Assembly (NCBI GenBank): GCA_964591245.1
Contig: CAZPZZ010000005.1
Location: 3,903 to 67,902 of the forward strand
DNA: 64,000 nt
Source: CAZPZZ01 sp964591245
GTDB lineage: Bacteria > Acidobacteriota > Vicinamibacteria > Vicinamibacterales > UBA8438
Reading direction: 5' to 3'
Positions within the stretch are counted from its first letter, which is position 1; each line of letters starts with the position of its first letter. This document shows positions 50,753 through 60,399 of the stretch, in pieces. The notes under the pieces were generated by a model. That model saw only the letters and a program-made list of their open reading frames with translations, did no database searches and was not told the DNA's origin. The position numbers were made by a program, and so were the translations under genes.

Positions 50753-52447
50753 ATGCATCCCCTGGATTGGACCATCATCCTTGCCTACTTGACGTGGGTC
50801 ATCTACGACGGACTCCGAAGGTCTCGGAATACCGATGCGGTCGAGGGGTACTTCCTGGCCGGTCGATCGTTGCCGTGGTGGGCGGTTGGGCTGTCGGTGA
50901 TGGCGACCCAGATGAGTGCCATCACACTTGTTGGCACCACCGGACAGGGCTATGCCGATGGGATGCGGTTCGTACAGTTCTACTTCGGCCTCCCGGTCGC
51001 GATGATCATCCTGTCGGTCACGCTCGTTCCATTCTTCTACCGGGCGAAGGTATTTACAGCGTACGAGTATCTGGAAAAGCGCTTCGACGCCAAAACGAGG
51101 GTCTTGGCGGGGCTGCTGTTCTTGGTGTCTCGGGGGTTGGCCGTGGGTGTCATCATCTCGGCGCCCGCGGTGGTCCTGTCGATCGTGTTGGGGTGGAATC
51201 TGGCGCTTACGGCCCTCGCCATCGGGGTGCCCACGACGGTCTACACCATGTTCGGTGGTGTGCAGGCGGTCACCTGGGCCGATGTGAAGCAGATGGGCGT
51301 AATCGTCGTCGGCGTGCTCGCGGCCGTCGTCATCCTGGTGCTCGGGCTTCCAGAGGATGTGAGTCTCGGAGAGGCGCTACGACTGGCTGGCGCGACCGAG
51401 CGTCTCACGACCATCGATTTCAGTCTTGATCTCAACGAGACCTATACGTTTTGGTCAGGACTTCTGGGTGGGTTGTTCTTGATGCTGGGCTACTTCGGCT
51501 GCGATCAGAGCCAAGTCCAGCGCTACCTTACGGCACAGTCGGTAGGCGCCGGTCGCCGGTCGTTGTTGATGAGTGCGTTCTGGAAGATTCCGCTGCAGGC
51601 TCTCATCTTGCTGACCGGCGTACTGGTGTTCATCTTCTATCTGTTCAATGAACCCCCCATGCTTTTCAATGCGGCGCATGAGGACCGGATTCGTTCCGGT
51701 CCACGGGCGACGGAGTACGGGGTGCTCGAGTCGGAATTCGGGGAAGCGTTTCGTGCGCGGCGTGCCGCCGCCGACCGGATGTTGGCGGTCGGTAATGAAG
51801 GGAATGGCGACGCGCTCGCCGTATCGAGATCTGGATTCGTAGAGAGTCAACGTCGGGTCGAGGCGGTTCGTGAGCGCGCGGTGGAGCTCGTTCGGGAGGA
51901 GAGTGGGGACGCCGCCTACAATGACGTCAATTATGTGTTTCCCACATTTATCACAACCAGTCTACCCATCGGGTTGGTGGGTTTGCTCATTGCGGCAGTG
52001 TTTGCGGCAGCAATGTCCAGTATCGCGGCAGAACTCAATGCGTTGTCGGCAGCGACCGTCATCGACTTTTATCGTCGACACGTCCGTCCCGGAAATACAG
52101 ACCGCCACTATCTCTTCATCTCGAAGCTCGCGACCGCATTCTGGGGGCTGTTCGCGACTGGGTTTGCCCTTTATGCGGCTAACTTCGGCTCGCTGATCGA
52201 GGTCGTAAACCGTGTTGGATCATATTTTTACGGCTCACTGCTTGGAGTTTTCGTACTGGCCATTGCCTTTCCCAAGACCACGGCAAACGGCGCATTCTGG
52301 GGGTTGCTCGCTGGAATGGTGACCGTTGGAATTGTTGAGGCCACAACAGAGATCTCCTTTATCTGGTACAACATCGTCGGTACGGTGGCTGTTGTGGTGG
52401 TCGGTGTCGGCATGCGTCTCGTGCGAGTCCCAAGACAGGCCAGTTGA
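50753..52447 (+). CDS. sodium:solute symporter with an internal hydrophilic insert
   Basis: The 564-residue SSS-family protein has [20 protein letters not shown] followed by [20 protein letters not shown], then [20 protein letters not shown] and [20 protein letters not shown] as the core signatures. Between two membrane segments, at about residues 298-400, is a soluble, highly charged insert of about 100 residues ([40 protein letters not shown]). Symporters with this insert form a branch common in Bacteroidota and Acidobacteriota with no assigned substrate. The 46-residue gene lies just upstream, and a terminator follows the stop. Confidence 0.92.
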   Translation: MHPLDWTIILAYLTWVIYDGLRRSRNTDAVEGYFLAGRSLPWWAVGLSVMATQMSAITLVGTTGQGYADGMRFVQFYFGLPVAMIILSVTLVPFFYRAKVFTAYEYLEKRFDAKTRVLAGLLFLVSRGLAVGVIISAPAVVLSIVLGWNLALTALAIGVPTTVYTMFGGVQAVTWADVKQMGVIVVGVLAAVVILVLGLPEDVSLGEALRLAGATERLTTIDFSLDLNETYTFWSGLLGGLFLMLGYFGCDQSQVQRYLTAQSVGAGRRSLLMSAFWKIPLQALILLTGVLVFIFYLFNEPPMLFNAAHEDRIRSGPRATEYGVLESEFGEAFRARRAAADRMLAVGNEGNGDALAVSRSGFVESQRRVEAVRERAVELVREESGDAAYNDVNYVFPTFITTSLPIGLVGLLIAAVFAAAMSSIAAELNALSAATVIDFYRRHVRPGNTDRHYLFISKLATAFWGLFATGFALYAANFGSLIEVVNRVGSYFYGSLLGVFVLAIAFPKTTANGAFWGLLAGMVTVGIVEATTEISFIWYNIVGTVAVVVVGVGMRLVRVPRQAS

Positions 52448-52454
52448 GGTTGTC

Positions 52455-52476
52455 AGGCCCCGTGTTTTGGGCCTTT
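52455..52476 (+). terminator. short intrinsic terminator after the symporter
   Basis: AGGCCC (52455-52460) pairs with GGGCCT (52469-52474) around an 8-base loop, followed by TTCT. It separates the symporter from the suf operon. Confidence 0.65.
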
Positions 52477-52488
52477 CTGTGATATCTT

Positions 52489-52509
52489 TATATACGACCA
52501 ATCTGGTCG
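52489..52509 (+). promoter_or_regulatory. candidate promoter and operator of the suf operon
   Basis: TATATA (52489-52494) could be a -10 box, with a poor TTGGGC 16 bases upstream that lies in the terminator stem. Directly after it is a perfect dyad, CGACCA-ATC-TGGTCG (52495-52509), covering the expected transcription start. A dyad placed there suits a repressor of the Rrf2 type, which often controls suf genes, but no such regulator is encoded in this window. About 70 bases separate it from the sufB start. Confidence 0.5.
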
Positions 52510-52577
52510 CCAATGAATAGAAATCCCAGCGCTTGACAAGATTGTTGAGAGCGCGGTCTGTCTGCCGAGAGAATCTC

Positions 52578-54020
52578 ATGAGTACTGCGACACAAACCGT
52601 CGAAGAGCTTGCCAAGCAAGAATACAAGTACGGATTCGTCACGGATGTCGAGCAGGATTCCATCCCTGAAGGGCTTGATGAGGATGTTATTCGGCTAATC
52701 TCGGCGAAGAAAGAAGAGCCCGAGTGGCTTCTCGACTGGCGGCTGAACGCGTTTCGGGTGTGGTCAAAGATGGTCGAGCCCGCGTGGCACAATGTGCACT
52801 ATCCCCCGGTCGACTACCAGAGCATCAGTTACTACTCGGCGCCGAAACAGAAGAAAGAGGTGAAGAGCCTCGACGAGGTCGATCCTGAAATCCGTGCCAC
52901 GTTCGATAAATTGGGGATTTCGCTCGATGAGCAGAAGCGGCTGTCCGGTGTGGCCGTCGATGCTGTATTCGACAGCGTCTCGGTCGCGACGACATTCAAG
53001 GACACACTAGCGAATCTCGGCATTATCTTTTGCTCGTTCTCGGAGGCCGTCCGGGATCATCCCGAGCTCGTCCGAAAGTATCTGGGCACGGTGGTGCCGC
53101 ATTCCGACAATTTCTTCGCTGCTCTTAACTCTGCCGTCTTCTCTGATGGTTCGTTCGCTTACATTCCCAAGGGCGTGAAATGTCCGATGGAGCTGTCCAC
53201 GTACTTCCGCATCAATGCGGCGAATACTGGTCAGTTCGAACGTACGTTGCTCGTTGCCGATGAAGGGGCTGAGGTTAGTTATTTGGAGGGGTGCACGGCC
53301 CCGCAACGTGACGAGAATCAACTTCACGCGGCGGTGGTGGAGCTGGTTGCACTCGATAACGCGACCATCAAATACTCGACCGTTCAGAACTGGTACCCGG
53401 GCGACAAGGATGGTAAAGGCGGTATCTACAACTTCGTAACGAAGCGCGGTAAAGCGCTGACCAATGCCAAAGTAACCTGGACGCAGGTTGAGACGGGTTC
53501 CGCGATCACCTGGAAATATCCGAGTTGCATTTTGCAGGGTGATAACTCTGTGGGTGAGTTCTATTCCGTCGCGGTGACGAATAACCGTCAGCAGGCTGAT
53601 ACCGGGACGAAGATGGTGCACTTGGGTAAGAACACCCGAAGCACCATCGTGTCGAAGGGGATTTCGGCCGGGTTGGGTCAGAACACGTATCGCGGGTTGG
53701 TGCGTATTGGAAAAGGTGCCCGCGGCGCCAGAAATTTCTCTCAGTGTGACTCACTGTTGATCGGAGACCGGTGTGGTGCACACACCTTCCCGTATCTCGA
53801 GGTGAAGAACACGTCGTCACAGGTCGAGCATGAAGCCTCGACCTCGAAGATCGGGGAGGATCAGATTTTCTATTGCCGCCAGCGGGGTCTATCGACCGAA
53901 GACGCCGTGAACCTCATCGTCAACGGATTCTGCAAAGAGGTCTTCCGTGAACTCCCAATGGAGTTCGCCGTCGAGGCACAGAAGCTGCTCAGCATCAGTC
54001 TCGAGGGTAGTGTCGGATAG
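52578..54020 (+). CDS. sufB: Fe-S cluster scaffold protein SufB
   Basis: The 480-residue protein matches SufB in length and sequence: [114 protein letters not shown] and [20 protein letters not shown]. SufB is the scaffold of the SufBC2D complex in the cytosol, on which Fe-S clusters are assembled. The start is ATG 52578; a TTG at 52533 in frame adds a non-conserved leader. It leads an operon sufB-C-D-S-U-T with short spacings. Confidence 0.97.
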   Translation: MSTATQTVEELAKQEYKYGFVTDVEQDSIPEGLDEDVIRLISAKKEEPEWLLDWRLNAFRVWSKMVEPAWHNVHYPPVDYQSISYYSAPKQKKEVKSLDEVDPEIRATFDKLGISLDEQKRLSGVAVDAVFDSVSVATTFKDTLANLGIIFCSFSEAVRDHPELVRKYLGTVVPHSDNFFAALNSAVFSDGSFAYIPKGVKCPMELSTYFRINAANTGQFERTLLVADEGAEVSYLEGCTAPQRDENQLHAAVVELVALDNATIKYSTVQNWYPGDKDGKGGIYNFVTKRGKALTNAKVTWTQVETGSAITWKYPSCILQGDNSVGEFYSVAVTNNRQQADTGTKMVHLGKNTRSTIVSKGISAGLGQNTYRGLVRIGKGARGARNFSQCDSLLIGDRCGAHTFPYLEVKNTSSQVEHEASTSKIGEDQIFYCRQRGLSTEDAVNLIVNGFCKEVFRELPMEFAVEAQKLLSISLEGSVG

Positions 54021-54045
54021 CGGATGACAATTGAGAGATTACAGC

Positions 54046-54807
54046 ATGCTCGACATTCGTGAGTTGCACGCCAGTGCTGGCGGGCGAGATATTCTCAAGG
54101 GGATCACCCTTTCAGTGCACGCCGGTGAGGTCCACGACATCATGGGGCCGAACGGCTCGGGTAAGAGCACCTTGGCTGGGGTCTTGGCCGGCCGGGATGG
54201 TCTCGACGTGACTGCCGGTTCCGTGAATTTTCAAGGGCAGAATCTTCTGGACCTCGAGCCCGAAGAGCGGGCCCGCGAAGGGGTGTTTCTAGCGTTCCAA
54301 TACCCCGTCGAGATTCCTGGAGTCAACAACGCGTACCTGCTCAAGGCGGCGCTGAACGAAGTGCGCAAACATCGTGGTGAGCCTGAACTCGACGCGATGG
54401 ATTTCATGAAGTTGATCCGTGAGCGGATGAAGTTGCTCGAAATGGATGACAGCCTGCTGAACCGGCCCGTTAACGAAGGGTTTTCAGGGGGCGAGAAGAA
54501 GCGGAACGAAATCTTTCAGCTTGCTGTACTCGAGCCGTCTTTGGCGATTCTCGACGAGACCGATTCTGGACTCGACATCGACGCCCTGAAGGTCGTTGCC
54601 GGCGGGGTCAATGCCTTGCGGAGCCCAGAGCGTTCGATGGTAGTGGTTACCCACTACCAACGCTTGCTGACATATATCGTGCCTGACTTCGTCCATGTTC
54701 TTTCAGGCGGTCGGATCGTCAAGTCTGGTGGTAAGGAGCTAGCGCTCGAGCTTGAGGAGAAGGGTTACGGCTGGCTCGAGGCGAAGTCGACGACGGCGGC
54801 TGTGTAA
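54046..54807 (+). CDS. sufC: Fe-S assembly ATPase SufC
   Basis: The 253-residue ABC-type ATPase has Walker A GPNGSGKST (residues 34-42), the Q-loop FLAFQYPVEIPGV, the modified signature FSGGEKKRNE, and Walker B LAILDETDSGLDID. The sequence FQYPVEIPG and SGGEKKRNEI distinguish SufC from transport ATPases. It powers conformational change in SufBD. It starts at ATG 54046, 25 bases after sufB; a TTG at 54031 is also in frame. Confidence 0.97.
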   Translation: MLDIRELHASAGGRDILKGITLSVHAGEVHDIMGPNGSGKSTLAGVLAGRDGLDVTAGSVNFQGQNLLDLEPEERAREGVFLAFQYPVEIPGVNNAYLLKAALNEVRKHRGEPELDAMDFMKLIRERMKLLEMDDSLLNRPVNEGFSGGEKKRNEIFQLAVLEPSLAILDETDSGLDIDALKVVAGGVNALRSPERSMVVVTHYQRLLTYIVPDFVHVLSGGRIVKSGGKELALELEEKGYGWLEAKSTTAAV

Positions 54808-54819
54808 CCGGTTGTTCCT

Positions 54820-56142
54820 ATGATCCAGATGGCTACGAGTGCGGAGGGCTACGCTGCCCAATTTGAAGCAATCAAGGAGGCCGTGTCGTTGCCAGGGACA
54901 TTGGCCGCGTTGCGGGACGATGCATTTGCCGGTTTCGGCCGACTCGGGTTTCCCACGACTCGTCTCGAGGACTGGCGGTTTACGAATGTGTCGCCAATCG
55001 CCGAGACGCAATTCTCGGTAGCGTCTGCACCGGGAGACTATGACAAAGCGGCTCTCGAGGCGTTACGTTTGCCCGCGCTGGGTGGCCCAGAGCTTGTCTT
55101 TGTAAATGGCCTTTTTGAACCTGCTCTCAGTACGACTGAGGGACTGCCTCACGGTGTGAAGGCGAGAAGCTTGGCGTCTGTTCTGGCTCAAGACCCCGAC
55201 ACGCTCTCGCCGTATCTCGGTCGGTTGGCATCGACTGAGAACAAGGCATTCACGGCACTCAATACCGCGTTCCTGCGCGACGGTGCAGTGGTTGAGGTGC
55301 CGGCCGGCGTCGTCGTGGAGAGGCCGATTCACCTGGTATTTGTGTCGATGTCCTCGGAGACACCGGCGCTGAGCCAACCGAGAGTGTTGTTACTCGCGGG
55401 TGCGAATAGTCAGGTGCGGGTGGTCGAGAGTCATGCCGGCGATCGCGACGTTGCGTATCTGAGTAACGCGGTAACCGAGGTGCTGGTCGATGAGCATGCT
55501 GTCGTAGATCACTATGCGCTGATACGCGAGGCCGAGTCTGCGTTTCACATCGGTGCACTCCATGCGAAGCTCGGGCGTGCGAGCAGGTTTTCATCTCACG
55601 CCATTACCTTGAGTGGATCGATTGTGAGGAATGAGGGGATCGTTGTCCTTGATGGTGAGGGCGGCGAATGCACGCTGAATGGTCTGTATCTCGCGGAAGC
55701 GAGCCAACTTGTCGACAACCAGACGACTATCGATCACGCCCAACCCCACTGCGATAGCCACGAGCTGTACAAAGGAATCCTTGATGGCCGGAGCCGGGGT
55801 GTCTTCAACGGCAAGATTGTGGTGCGCCTTGACGCGCAGAAAACCGATGCGAAACAGTCCAACAAGGCGTTGTTGCTGTCTGAGGACGCTCAGGTGACGA
55901 CCAAGCCTCAACTGGAGATTTTCGCGGACGACGTAAAGTGTACGCATGGTGCGACCGTCGGTCAGCTCGACGAGGACTCGTTGTTCTACCTGCGGTCCCG
56001 AGCATTGTCTGAGCATCAGGCCCGGCAGCTTCTAATACATGCGTTCGCGGCCGATCTACTCGGACACATCAAGATCGACGCCATTCGACATCAGCTCGAT
56101 ACGCTGCTCTTGGAGCGCCTGCCGCTCGGGGTTGAACGGTGA
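54820..56142 (+). CDS. sufD: Fe-S assembly protein SufD
   Basis: This 440-residue paralogue of SufB pairs with it in the scaffold complex. Marks are FPTTRLEDWRFTNVSPIAET near the N-terminus, the beta-helix core (QVRVVESHAGD, GRASRFSSHAITLSGSIVRN, ECTLNGLYLAEASQLVDNQT), and the C-terminal DDVKCTHGATVGQLDEDSLF followed by YLRSRALSEHQARQLLIHAF, with the conserved His of KCTHGAT. It starts at ATG 54820, 12 bases after sufC, and overlaps sufS by 4 bases. Confidence 0.96.
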   Translation: MIQMATSAEGYAAQFEAIKEAVSLPGTLAALRDDAFAGFGRLGFPTTRLEDWRFTNVSPIAETQFSVASAPGDYDKAALEALRLPALGGPELVFVNGLFEPALSTTEGLPHGVKARSLASVLAQDPDTLSPYLGRLASTENKAFTALNTAFLRDGAVVEVPAGVVVERPIHLVFVSMSSETPALSQPRVLLLAGANSQVRVVESHAGDRDVAYLSNAVTEVLVDEHAVVDHYALIREAESAFHIGALHAKLGRASRFSSHAITLSGSIVRNEGIVVLDGEGGECTLNGLYLAEASQLVDNQTTIDHAQPHCDSHELYKGILDGRSRGVFNGKIVVRLDAQKTDAKQSNKALLLSEDAQVTTKPQLEIFADDVKCTHGATVGQLDEDSLFYLRSRALSEHQARQLLIHAFAADLLGHIKIDAIRHQLDTLLLERLPLGVER

Positions 56143-57410
56143 ATGCGGGTGAGGCGCTGACTCCGGGTGTTGGAATGCCGGAGACCGTACCAGTACTTGA
56201 TGAAGATTGGGTTCGCGCACAATTTCCGATTCTTTCCGAGACGGTCCGCGGCGTACCGCTTGTCTATCTTGATAATGCGGCGACGACGCAGAAGCCTCAA
56301 TCCGTTCTCGACGCTCTCGCGCGCTATTACGCATCGCAGAACGCGAATATTCATCGCGGCGTCTATCAGTTGAGTCAGGAGGCCACCCAGGCCTATGAAG
56401 ATGCGCGCGGTAAGGTGGCCACCTTTCTGAACGCGGCAGAGTCTGCAGAGATCATCTTCACGCGCAACGCGACAGAGGGCATTAATTTGGTTGCGCAGAC
56501 CTTTGGGCGCAGCACCGTGAGCGCGGGAGATGAGGTGGTGATCTCCACGATGGAGCATCACTCGAATATCGTTCCCTGGCAACTCCTATGTGAAGAGAAG
56601 GGGGCGCGCCTGAGGGTTGTGCCGATCTCTGACGCCGGCGAGCTGATGCTCGATGAATTTGAGTCTCTCATTGGCCCACGGACGAAGCTTGTCTCGATTG
56701 TGCATATGTCGAACTCGCTCGGCACGGTCAATCCGGTGCGTCGAGTCGTAGAGTTGGCCCATAGGCATGATGTTCCGGTTTTGGTTGATGGTTCGCAGGC
56801 GGCGTACCATATGCCCGTGGATGTGCAGGCGATCGGGTGTGATTTCTATGTGGTCACGGGTCATAAACTCTATGGACCTACGGGTATTGGCGCGCTCTAC
56901 GGGCGCCGCCAGTTGCTTGATGCGATGCCTCCCTATCAGGGGGGGGGCGATATGATCAGCTCGGTGACGTTCGAGCGAACGACCTACAATGAGGTGCCCC
57001 ACAAGTTTGAGGCGGGGACACCGCACATTGCCGGGGCTATCGGTCTTGGAGCGGCGGTGGACTTCATTGATGGTGTCGGGTTCGGGGCCATTGCCGCCCA
57101 CGAGCGCCGCCTGCTTGAGTACGCCACCGCTGCCCTGCTGGAGGTGCCGGGTTTACGACTCATCGGGACTGCACGAGAGAAGGCGAGCATCTTGTCATTC
57201 GTGCTGGATGGTGTGCACGCGCACGACATCGGGACGATCGTGGATACCGAGGGGGTAGCTATTCGTACCGGGCACCACTGTACCCAACCGGTCATGGACC
57301 GTTTTGGTGTGCCGGCCACGGCTCGGGCCTCGCTCGCCATGTACAACACGGCTAGTGAGATCGATCGGCTGGTAGCGGCGCTCTCCAAAGTTCGGGAGGT
57401 ATTTGGTTAA
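56139..57410 (+). CDS. sufS: cysteine desulfurase SufS
   Basis: The 423-residue PLP-dependent enzyme (class V fold) has LVYLDNAATTQKPQSVLDAL, FTRNATEGINLVAQ, STMEHHSNIVPWQ, VDGSQAAYHMPVDVQAIGCD, the PLP lysine in VTGHKLYGPTGIG (Lys243) and the active-site cysteine in RTGHHCTQP (Cys381) on the short loop typical of group II desulfurases. It releases sulfur from cysteine for the SufBCD scaffold. It starts at GTG 56139, overlapping the sufD stop as GTGA. Residues 1-19 are non-conserved. Confidence 0.97.
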   Translation: MNAGEALTPGVGMPETVPVLDEDWVRAQFPILSETVRGVPLVYLDNAATTQKPQSVLDALARYYASQNANIHRGVYQLSQEATQAYEDARGKVATFLNAAESAEIIFTRNATEGINLVAQTFGRSTVSAGDEVVISTMEHHSNIVPWQLLCEEKGARLRVVPISDAGELMLDEFESLIGPRTKLVSIVHMSNSLGTVNPVRRVVELAHRHDVPVLVDGSQAAYHMPVDVQAIGCDFYVVTGHKLYGPTGIGALYGRRQLLDAMPPYQGGGDMISSVTFERTTYNEVPHKFEAGTPHIAGAIGLGAAVDFIDGVGFGAIAAHERRLLEYATAALLEVPGLRLIGTAREKASILSFVLDGVHAHDIGTIVDTEGVAIRTGHHCTQPVMDRFGVPATARASLAMYNTASEIDRLVAALSKVREVFG

Positions 57411-57866
57411 GTGTCTGACCTGCGAGACCTCTATCAAGAGGTTATTCTCGATCACAACAGGAGCCCGCGAAACTTCGGGGCTCTCGAAGATGCCGATGCG
57501 CAGGCCGATGGCCACAACCCACTCTGCGGTGATCGTCTCTCTGTGGCGGTCAAGCTGGATGATGGCGTGGTGACGGATTTGCGCTTCGAAGGCTCTGGTT
57601 GCGCGATTTCCAAGGCATCGGCCTCGCTGATGACCGAAGAGGTCAAAGGCAAGACACTCGACGAAACTTTGGCCCTGTTCGAGCGTTTTCACAAACTCGT
57701 GACCGACCATTCGGATTCGCATGTCGATGGTGACACGGACTTAGGCAAGCTCGCAGTATTCGCAGGTGTGCGAGATTATCCAGCTAGAGTGAAGTGCGCG
57801 GTGCTGGCGTGGCATACGTTGCGGGCGGCGGTCGATGGCCATCATGATGTGGTCTCAACGGAGTGA
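57411..57866 (+). CDS. sufU: SufU, zinc-dependent sulfur transfer protein
   Basis: The 151-residue IscU-like protein has the SufU-type zinc ligands: Cys39 with Asp41 in HNPLCGDR, Cys64 in GSGCAISKASASLM and Cys129 in RVKCAVLAWHTL. The spacer between the second and third cysteines carries the extra 18-21 residues typical of SufU. In Gram-positives SufU accepts sulfur from SufS; the same role is expected here, in place of SufE. It starts at GTG 57411 directly after the sufS stop. Confidence 0.95.
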   Translation: MSDLRDLYQEVILDHNRSPRNFGALEDADAQADGHNPLCGDRLSVAVKLDDGVVTDLRFEGSGCAISKASASLMTEEVKGKTLDETLALFERFHKLVTDHSDSHVDGDTDLGKLAVFAGVRDYPARVKCAVLAWHTLRAAVDGHHDVVSTE

Positions 57867-57869
57867 TAC

Positions 57870-58382
57870 GTGGGAATCTTTAAACTTGATATGCCGCTCG
57901 ACTCTGACCTCCGGCCTGCTGAGCCTGAGGGCGACGTGGACGTTCGCTCAACTGAGCCGTCACAGGGCGTCATGGAACCGCCCCGAATGGAGTCGCCGTC
58001 ACCGACGATGACGTCCGGGCCTCCCCCTCCTCCTCCGACGACTACCCACGATCCGATCGAGTCCGATCCGCTCAAAACGCTCGAACTCAAACCCAAGCTC
58101 ATCGAGGCGTTGTCGACCATCTATGATCCAGAGATTCCGGTCAACATCTTCGAGCTCGGACTCATCTACGACGTTGACGTCAACGCCGAAGCTCTCGTAG
58201 GTATCCGGATGACCTTAACGTCGCCTGGTTGCCCAGAGGCACAGACCTTACCCGCGAAGGTGAAGGACACAGCGAAGGCCGTACCCGGGGTCAGCGATGC
58301 GTGGGTCGATGTTGTCTGGGAGCCGCAGTGGGAAATGAGTAAGATGTCTGATGCTGCCAAACTTCAACTCGGTTTGCTCTGA
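57870..58382 (+). CDS. sufT: SufT-like MIP18-family protein with proline-rich N-terminal extension
   Basis: The 170-residue protein has two parts. Residues 1-70 are disordered, acidic and proline-rich (PSPTMTSGPPPPPPTTT). Residues 71-170 form a MIP18/DUF59 domain: LIEALSTIYDPEIPVNIFEL, GLIYDVDVN, IRMTLTSPGCPEAQTLPAKV with the conserved cysteine, and DVVWEPQWEMSKMSDAAKL. Such proteins help mature Fe-S proteins and commonly close suf operons. The extension is longer than in most relatives. It starts at GTG 57870, four bases after sufU. Confidence 0.9.
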   Translation: MGIFKLDMPLDSDLRPAEPEGDVDVRSTEPSQGVMEPPRMESPSPTMTSGPPPPPPTTTHDPIESDPLKTLELKPKLIEALSTIYDPEIPVNIFELGLIYDVDVNAEALVGIRMTLTSPGCPEAQTLPAKVKDTAKAVPGVSDAWVDVVWEPQWEMSKMSDAAKLQLGLL

Positions 58383-58608
58383 CCCACTCTTTCGAGCTGT
58401 TTTTGCGCGCTGAGTTTCACGCCTACCGGTCCGCCCTGGCCCCGCCGCAATCGTTTGCTTGCGATCTAGCTTTGGGACACAATACCGCTACATACATGTT
58501 CAGATAGCTGTGCTTCGTTCGTCGTCGTGTTCCGTCCGTGCAAAGAGTGGCCATTCGTTGTGCGCTACTCATTCGGCACTCACGTCTCGTCGAAAGGAGT
58601 TCGAGTTC

Positions 58609-60084
58609 ATGAGGATGTGGTCACGTCGCGTGGTTGTCCTGTGCGCGCTGCTCGCGGGCTGCGGAGGTGCGGCCACCCCAGAGCTGCAGCTTATCGAAGA
58701 TGCCGCAGAGGCTCTGGGAAGTCTCAGGGCCGTAAATGAGTTAACAGGCCTGGTTCTCGAAGGACAGGGGCAGACGTATCGTCTTGGCCAGAACAGCCGG
58801 CCCACCGCAGACCTTCCGTACTACGAGATAGCGAACTATCTGTTGGAGATTGATTACGCCAACCGGCAGTGGCGTCTTCGTCAGGATCGTACGACAACTT
58901 TTCTGACCGGGGGGCCACTCTATGGCGTTCGGCAGGTCTACGGGCTGGATGGGGACGTCGCCTATGATGAACGCGGCGATCAGACCGTGCAGGCCTCGGC
59001 CCAAGTTGCCGCCGACCGTTGGACGGAGATGTTTCACAATCCGGTCGGGATTCTGCTACTCGCGTTGGACGAGACATCAACCGTCAGCAACTTGCGAGAA
59101 GAGGGTGGACAGCAGCTCGTGGATATCGTGGCTGAAAACGGAACCCAATTGACTTTGGGGGTTGATGCGGAAACCGGCTTCCCGAGCCGTGTGAGTTCTG
59201 CGGCGTACCATCCCAATCTGGGGGACGTCACACTCGAAACAACGTTTGAGGACTACGAGGAAACCGGGGGGCTCGGTGGGTTTCAAGCACGGTTGACGTT
59301 GCCGCGCGGTTATGCCACCACACTCGGAGAGTTTCTGATTTCCGAATACCGGGTTCAGACAAATACCTCGCCAGAACTTGGCGAGCTGTCGGCTCCCGCA
59401 ACCGAACCGGCTGCTGCAGATGGTGTCGTCGTTGAGGTTGAGGAGATTGCCAGTGGCGTGTGGTATCTCACCGGTGGATCACATCACAGCGTGGTTGTCG
59501 AGTTCGACGAGTATCTAGTCCTCATCGAGGCGCCTCAGAGCGAGGCTCGCACGCTGGAGGTGATTGAGCGGGCCCGCGGGTTGCAACCTGATAAGCCGTT
59601 ACAGTATTTGGTGAATACCCACCATCACTTCGACCATTCGGCTGGAGTTCGGGCCGCGGTATCAGAGGGACTGACCGTCTTGACCCATCAGGTGAACCAA
59701 GCCTTTTTTGAAGAGGCTGTGGTTCGTCAGCATTCGATCCAGCAGGACGCACTGGCTCGAAATCCCCAGCCGCTCACGATTGAGGCCATATCGAGTTCCG
59801 AGCCCTACGAGTTGTCGAGTGGGCGTCGTACTTTGCAGTTGTTTCACCTTGCGGATGATCTCCATTCCGACGGTATGGTCGTGGCCTACCTCACACGAGA
59901 ACGCATTCTCATTGAAGCCGATGCCTTTTCTCCTTCGGCGCAGGCTTCGCCGTTTGCGGCAGCGTTGCTGCAAAACATCGAAGATCGTGGACTTCGGATC
60001 GACACGATTCTCCCGCTTCATGGGTCTGTCGCAACGCTTGAGGACCTCGAAAGTGCAGTGCAGCGAGAACAGGAATTGAGATAG
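58609..60084 (+). CDS. lipoprotein with C-terminal metallo-beta-lactamase fold
   Basis: The 491-residue protein has a lipoprotein signal (CALLAGCGG, Cys about 17). Residues about 30-280 are a beta-rich region of unrecognised type. From about residue 285 it has an MBL-fold hydrolase with the zinc site NTHHHFDHSAGVRAAV, and further ligands in LFHLADDLHSDGMVVAYL, ILIEADAF and LPLHGS, so both metals can bind. The substrate is unknown. AAAGGAGT lies 9 bases before ATG 58609; the frame to 58459 is unlike coding sequence. It is unrelated to suf upstream. A structured inverted repeat follows. Confidence 0.88.
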   Translation: MRMWSRRVVVLCALLAGCGGAATPELQLIEDAAEALGSLRAVNELTGLVLEGQGQTYRLGQNSRPTADLPYYEIANYLLEIDYANRQWRLRQDRTTTFLTGGPLYGVRQVYGLDGDVAYDERGDQTVQASAQVAADRWTEMFHNPVGILLLALDETSTVSNLREEGGQQLVDIVAENGTQLTLGVDAETGFPSRVSSAAYHPNLGDVTLETTFEDYEETGGLGGFQARLTLPRGYATTLGEFLISEYRVQTNTSPELGELSAPATEPAAADGVVVEVEEIASGVWYLTGGSHHSVVVEFDEYLVLIEAPQSEARTLEVIERARGLQPDKPLQYLVNTHHHFDHSAGVRAAVSEGLTVLTHQVNQAFFEEAVVRQHSIQQDALARNPQPLTIEAISSSEPYELSSGRRTLQLFHLADDLHSDGMVVAYLTRERILIEADAFSPSAQASPFAAALLQNIEDRGLRIDTILPLHGSVATLEDLESAVQREQELR

Positions 60085-60148
60085 TGCAATGGGGGGAACT
60101 CTGGTAGCTGTGCCGAGACGGCGTGTGCTGCAGAGTTCTCTGTTGCAC
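60084..60148 (+). terminator. branched inverted repeat after the metallo-hydrolase gene
   Basis: GTGCAA (60084-60089) pairs with TTGCAC (60143-60148). GAACTCTG (60096-60103) pairs with CAGAGTTC (60131-60138). The central interval contains GCCG-AGA-CGGC. The structure begins at the last base of the stop codon. There is no U-run, so it would be a factor-dependent terminator or a stabilising 3' end. Confidence 0.55.
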
Positions 60149-60399
60149 CTGTATCTCGGTCGGCACGTCCGGGACTTGTGGTGAATTTCCACGTGCAGGT
60201 CCGTGGTTGCGTGCGAGATACCGCGTCGGGCGTACCGGGGATGTGAAGCCTGGATCGGGTGCTGGCAGTTCTCAGCGTTTCAGCCTATAGTTTGGCCGGA
60301 GCGGATCGTTGTCGGTGATGGCGTCGTCGTGTCAGTGTTTCGGTCTTATCGGTTGTACGTCGCTCACCATTTATTTCCACCGTTGCAATTGTCATACAT
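60149..60399. other. gene-free remainder before thrB
   Basis: With the structured repeat just upstream, the whole gap between genes is 315 bases. It should contain the thrB promoter. CATACA directly before the thrB ATG could be a -10 box giving a leaderless message, but no -35 box is convincing. Nothing else is visible. Confidence 0.4.

Noticed and set aside
52533..52538. TTGACA before sufB as a -35 box
   Set aside because: No -10 box at 15-19 bases; the next bases are GC-rich and the TATATA/dyad upstream is better placed.
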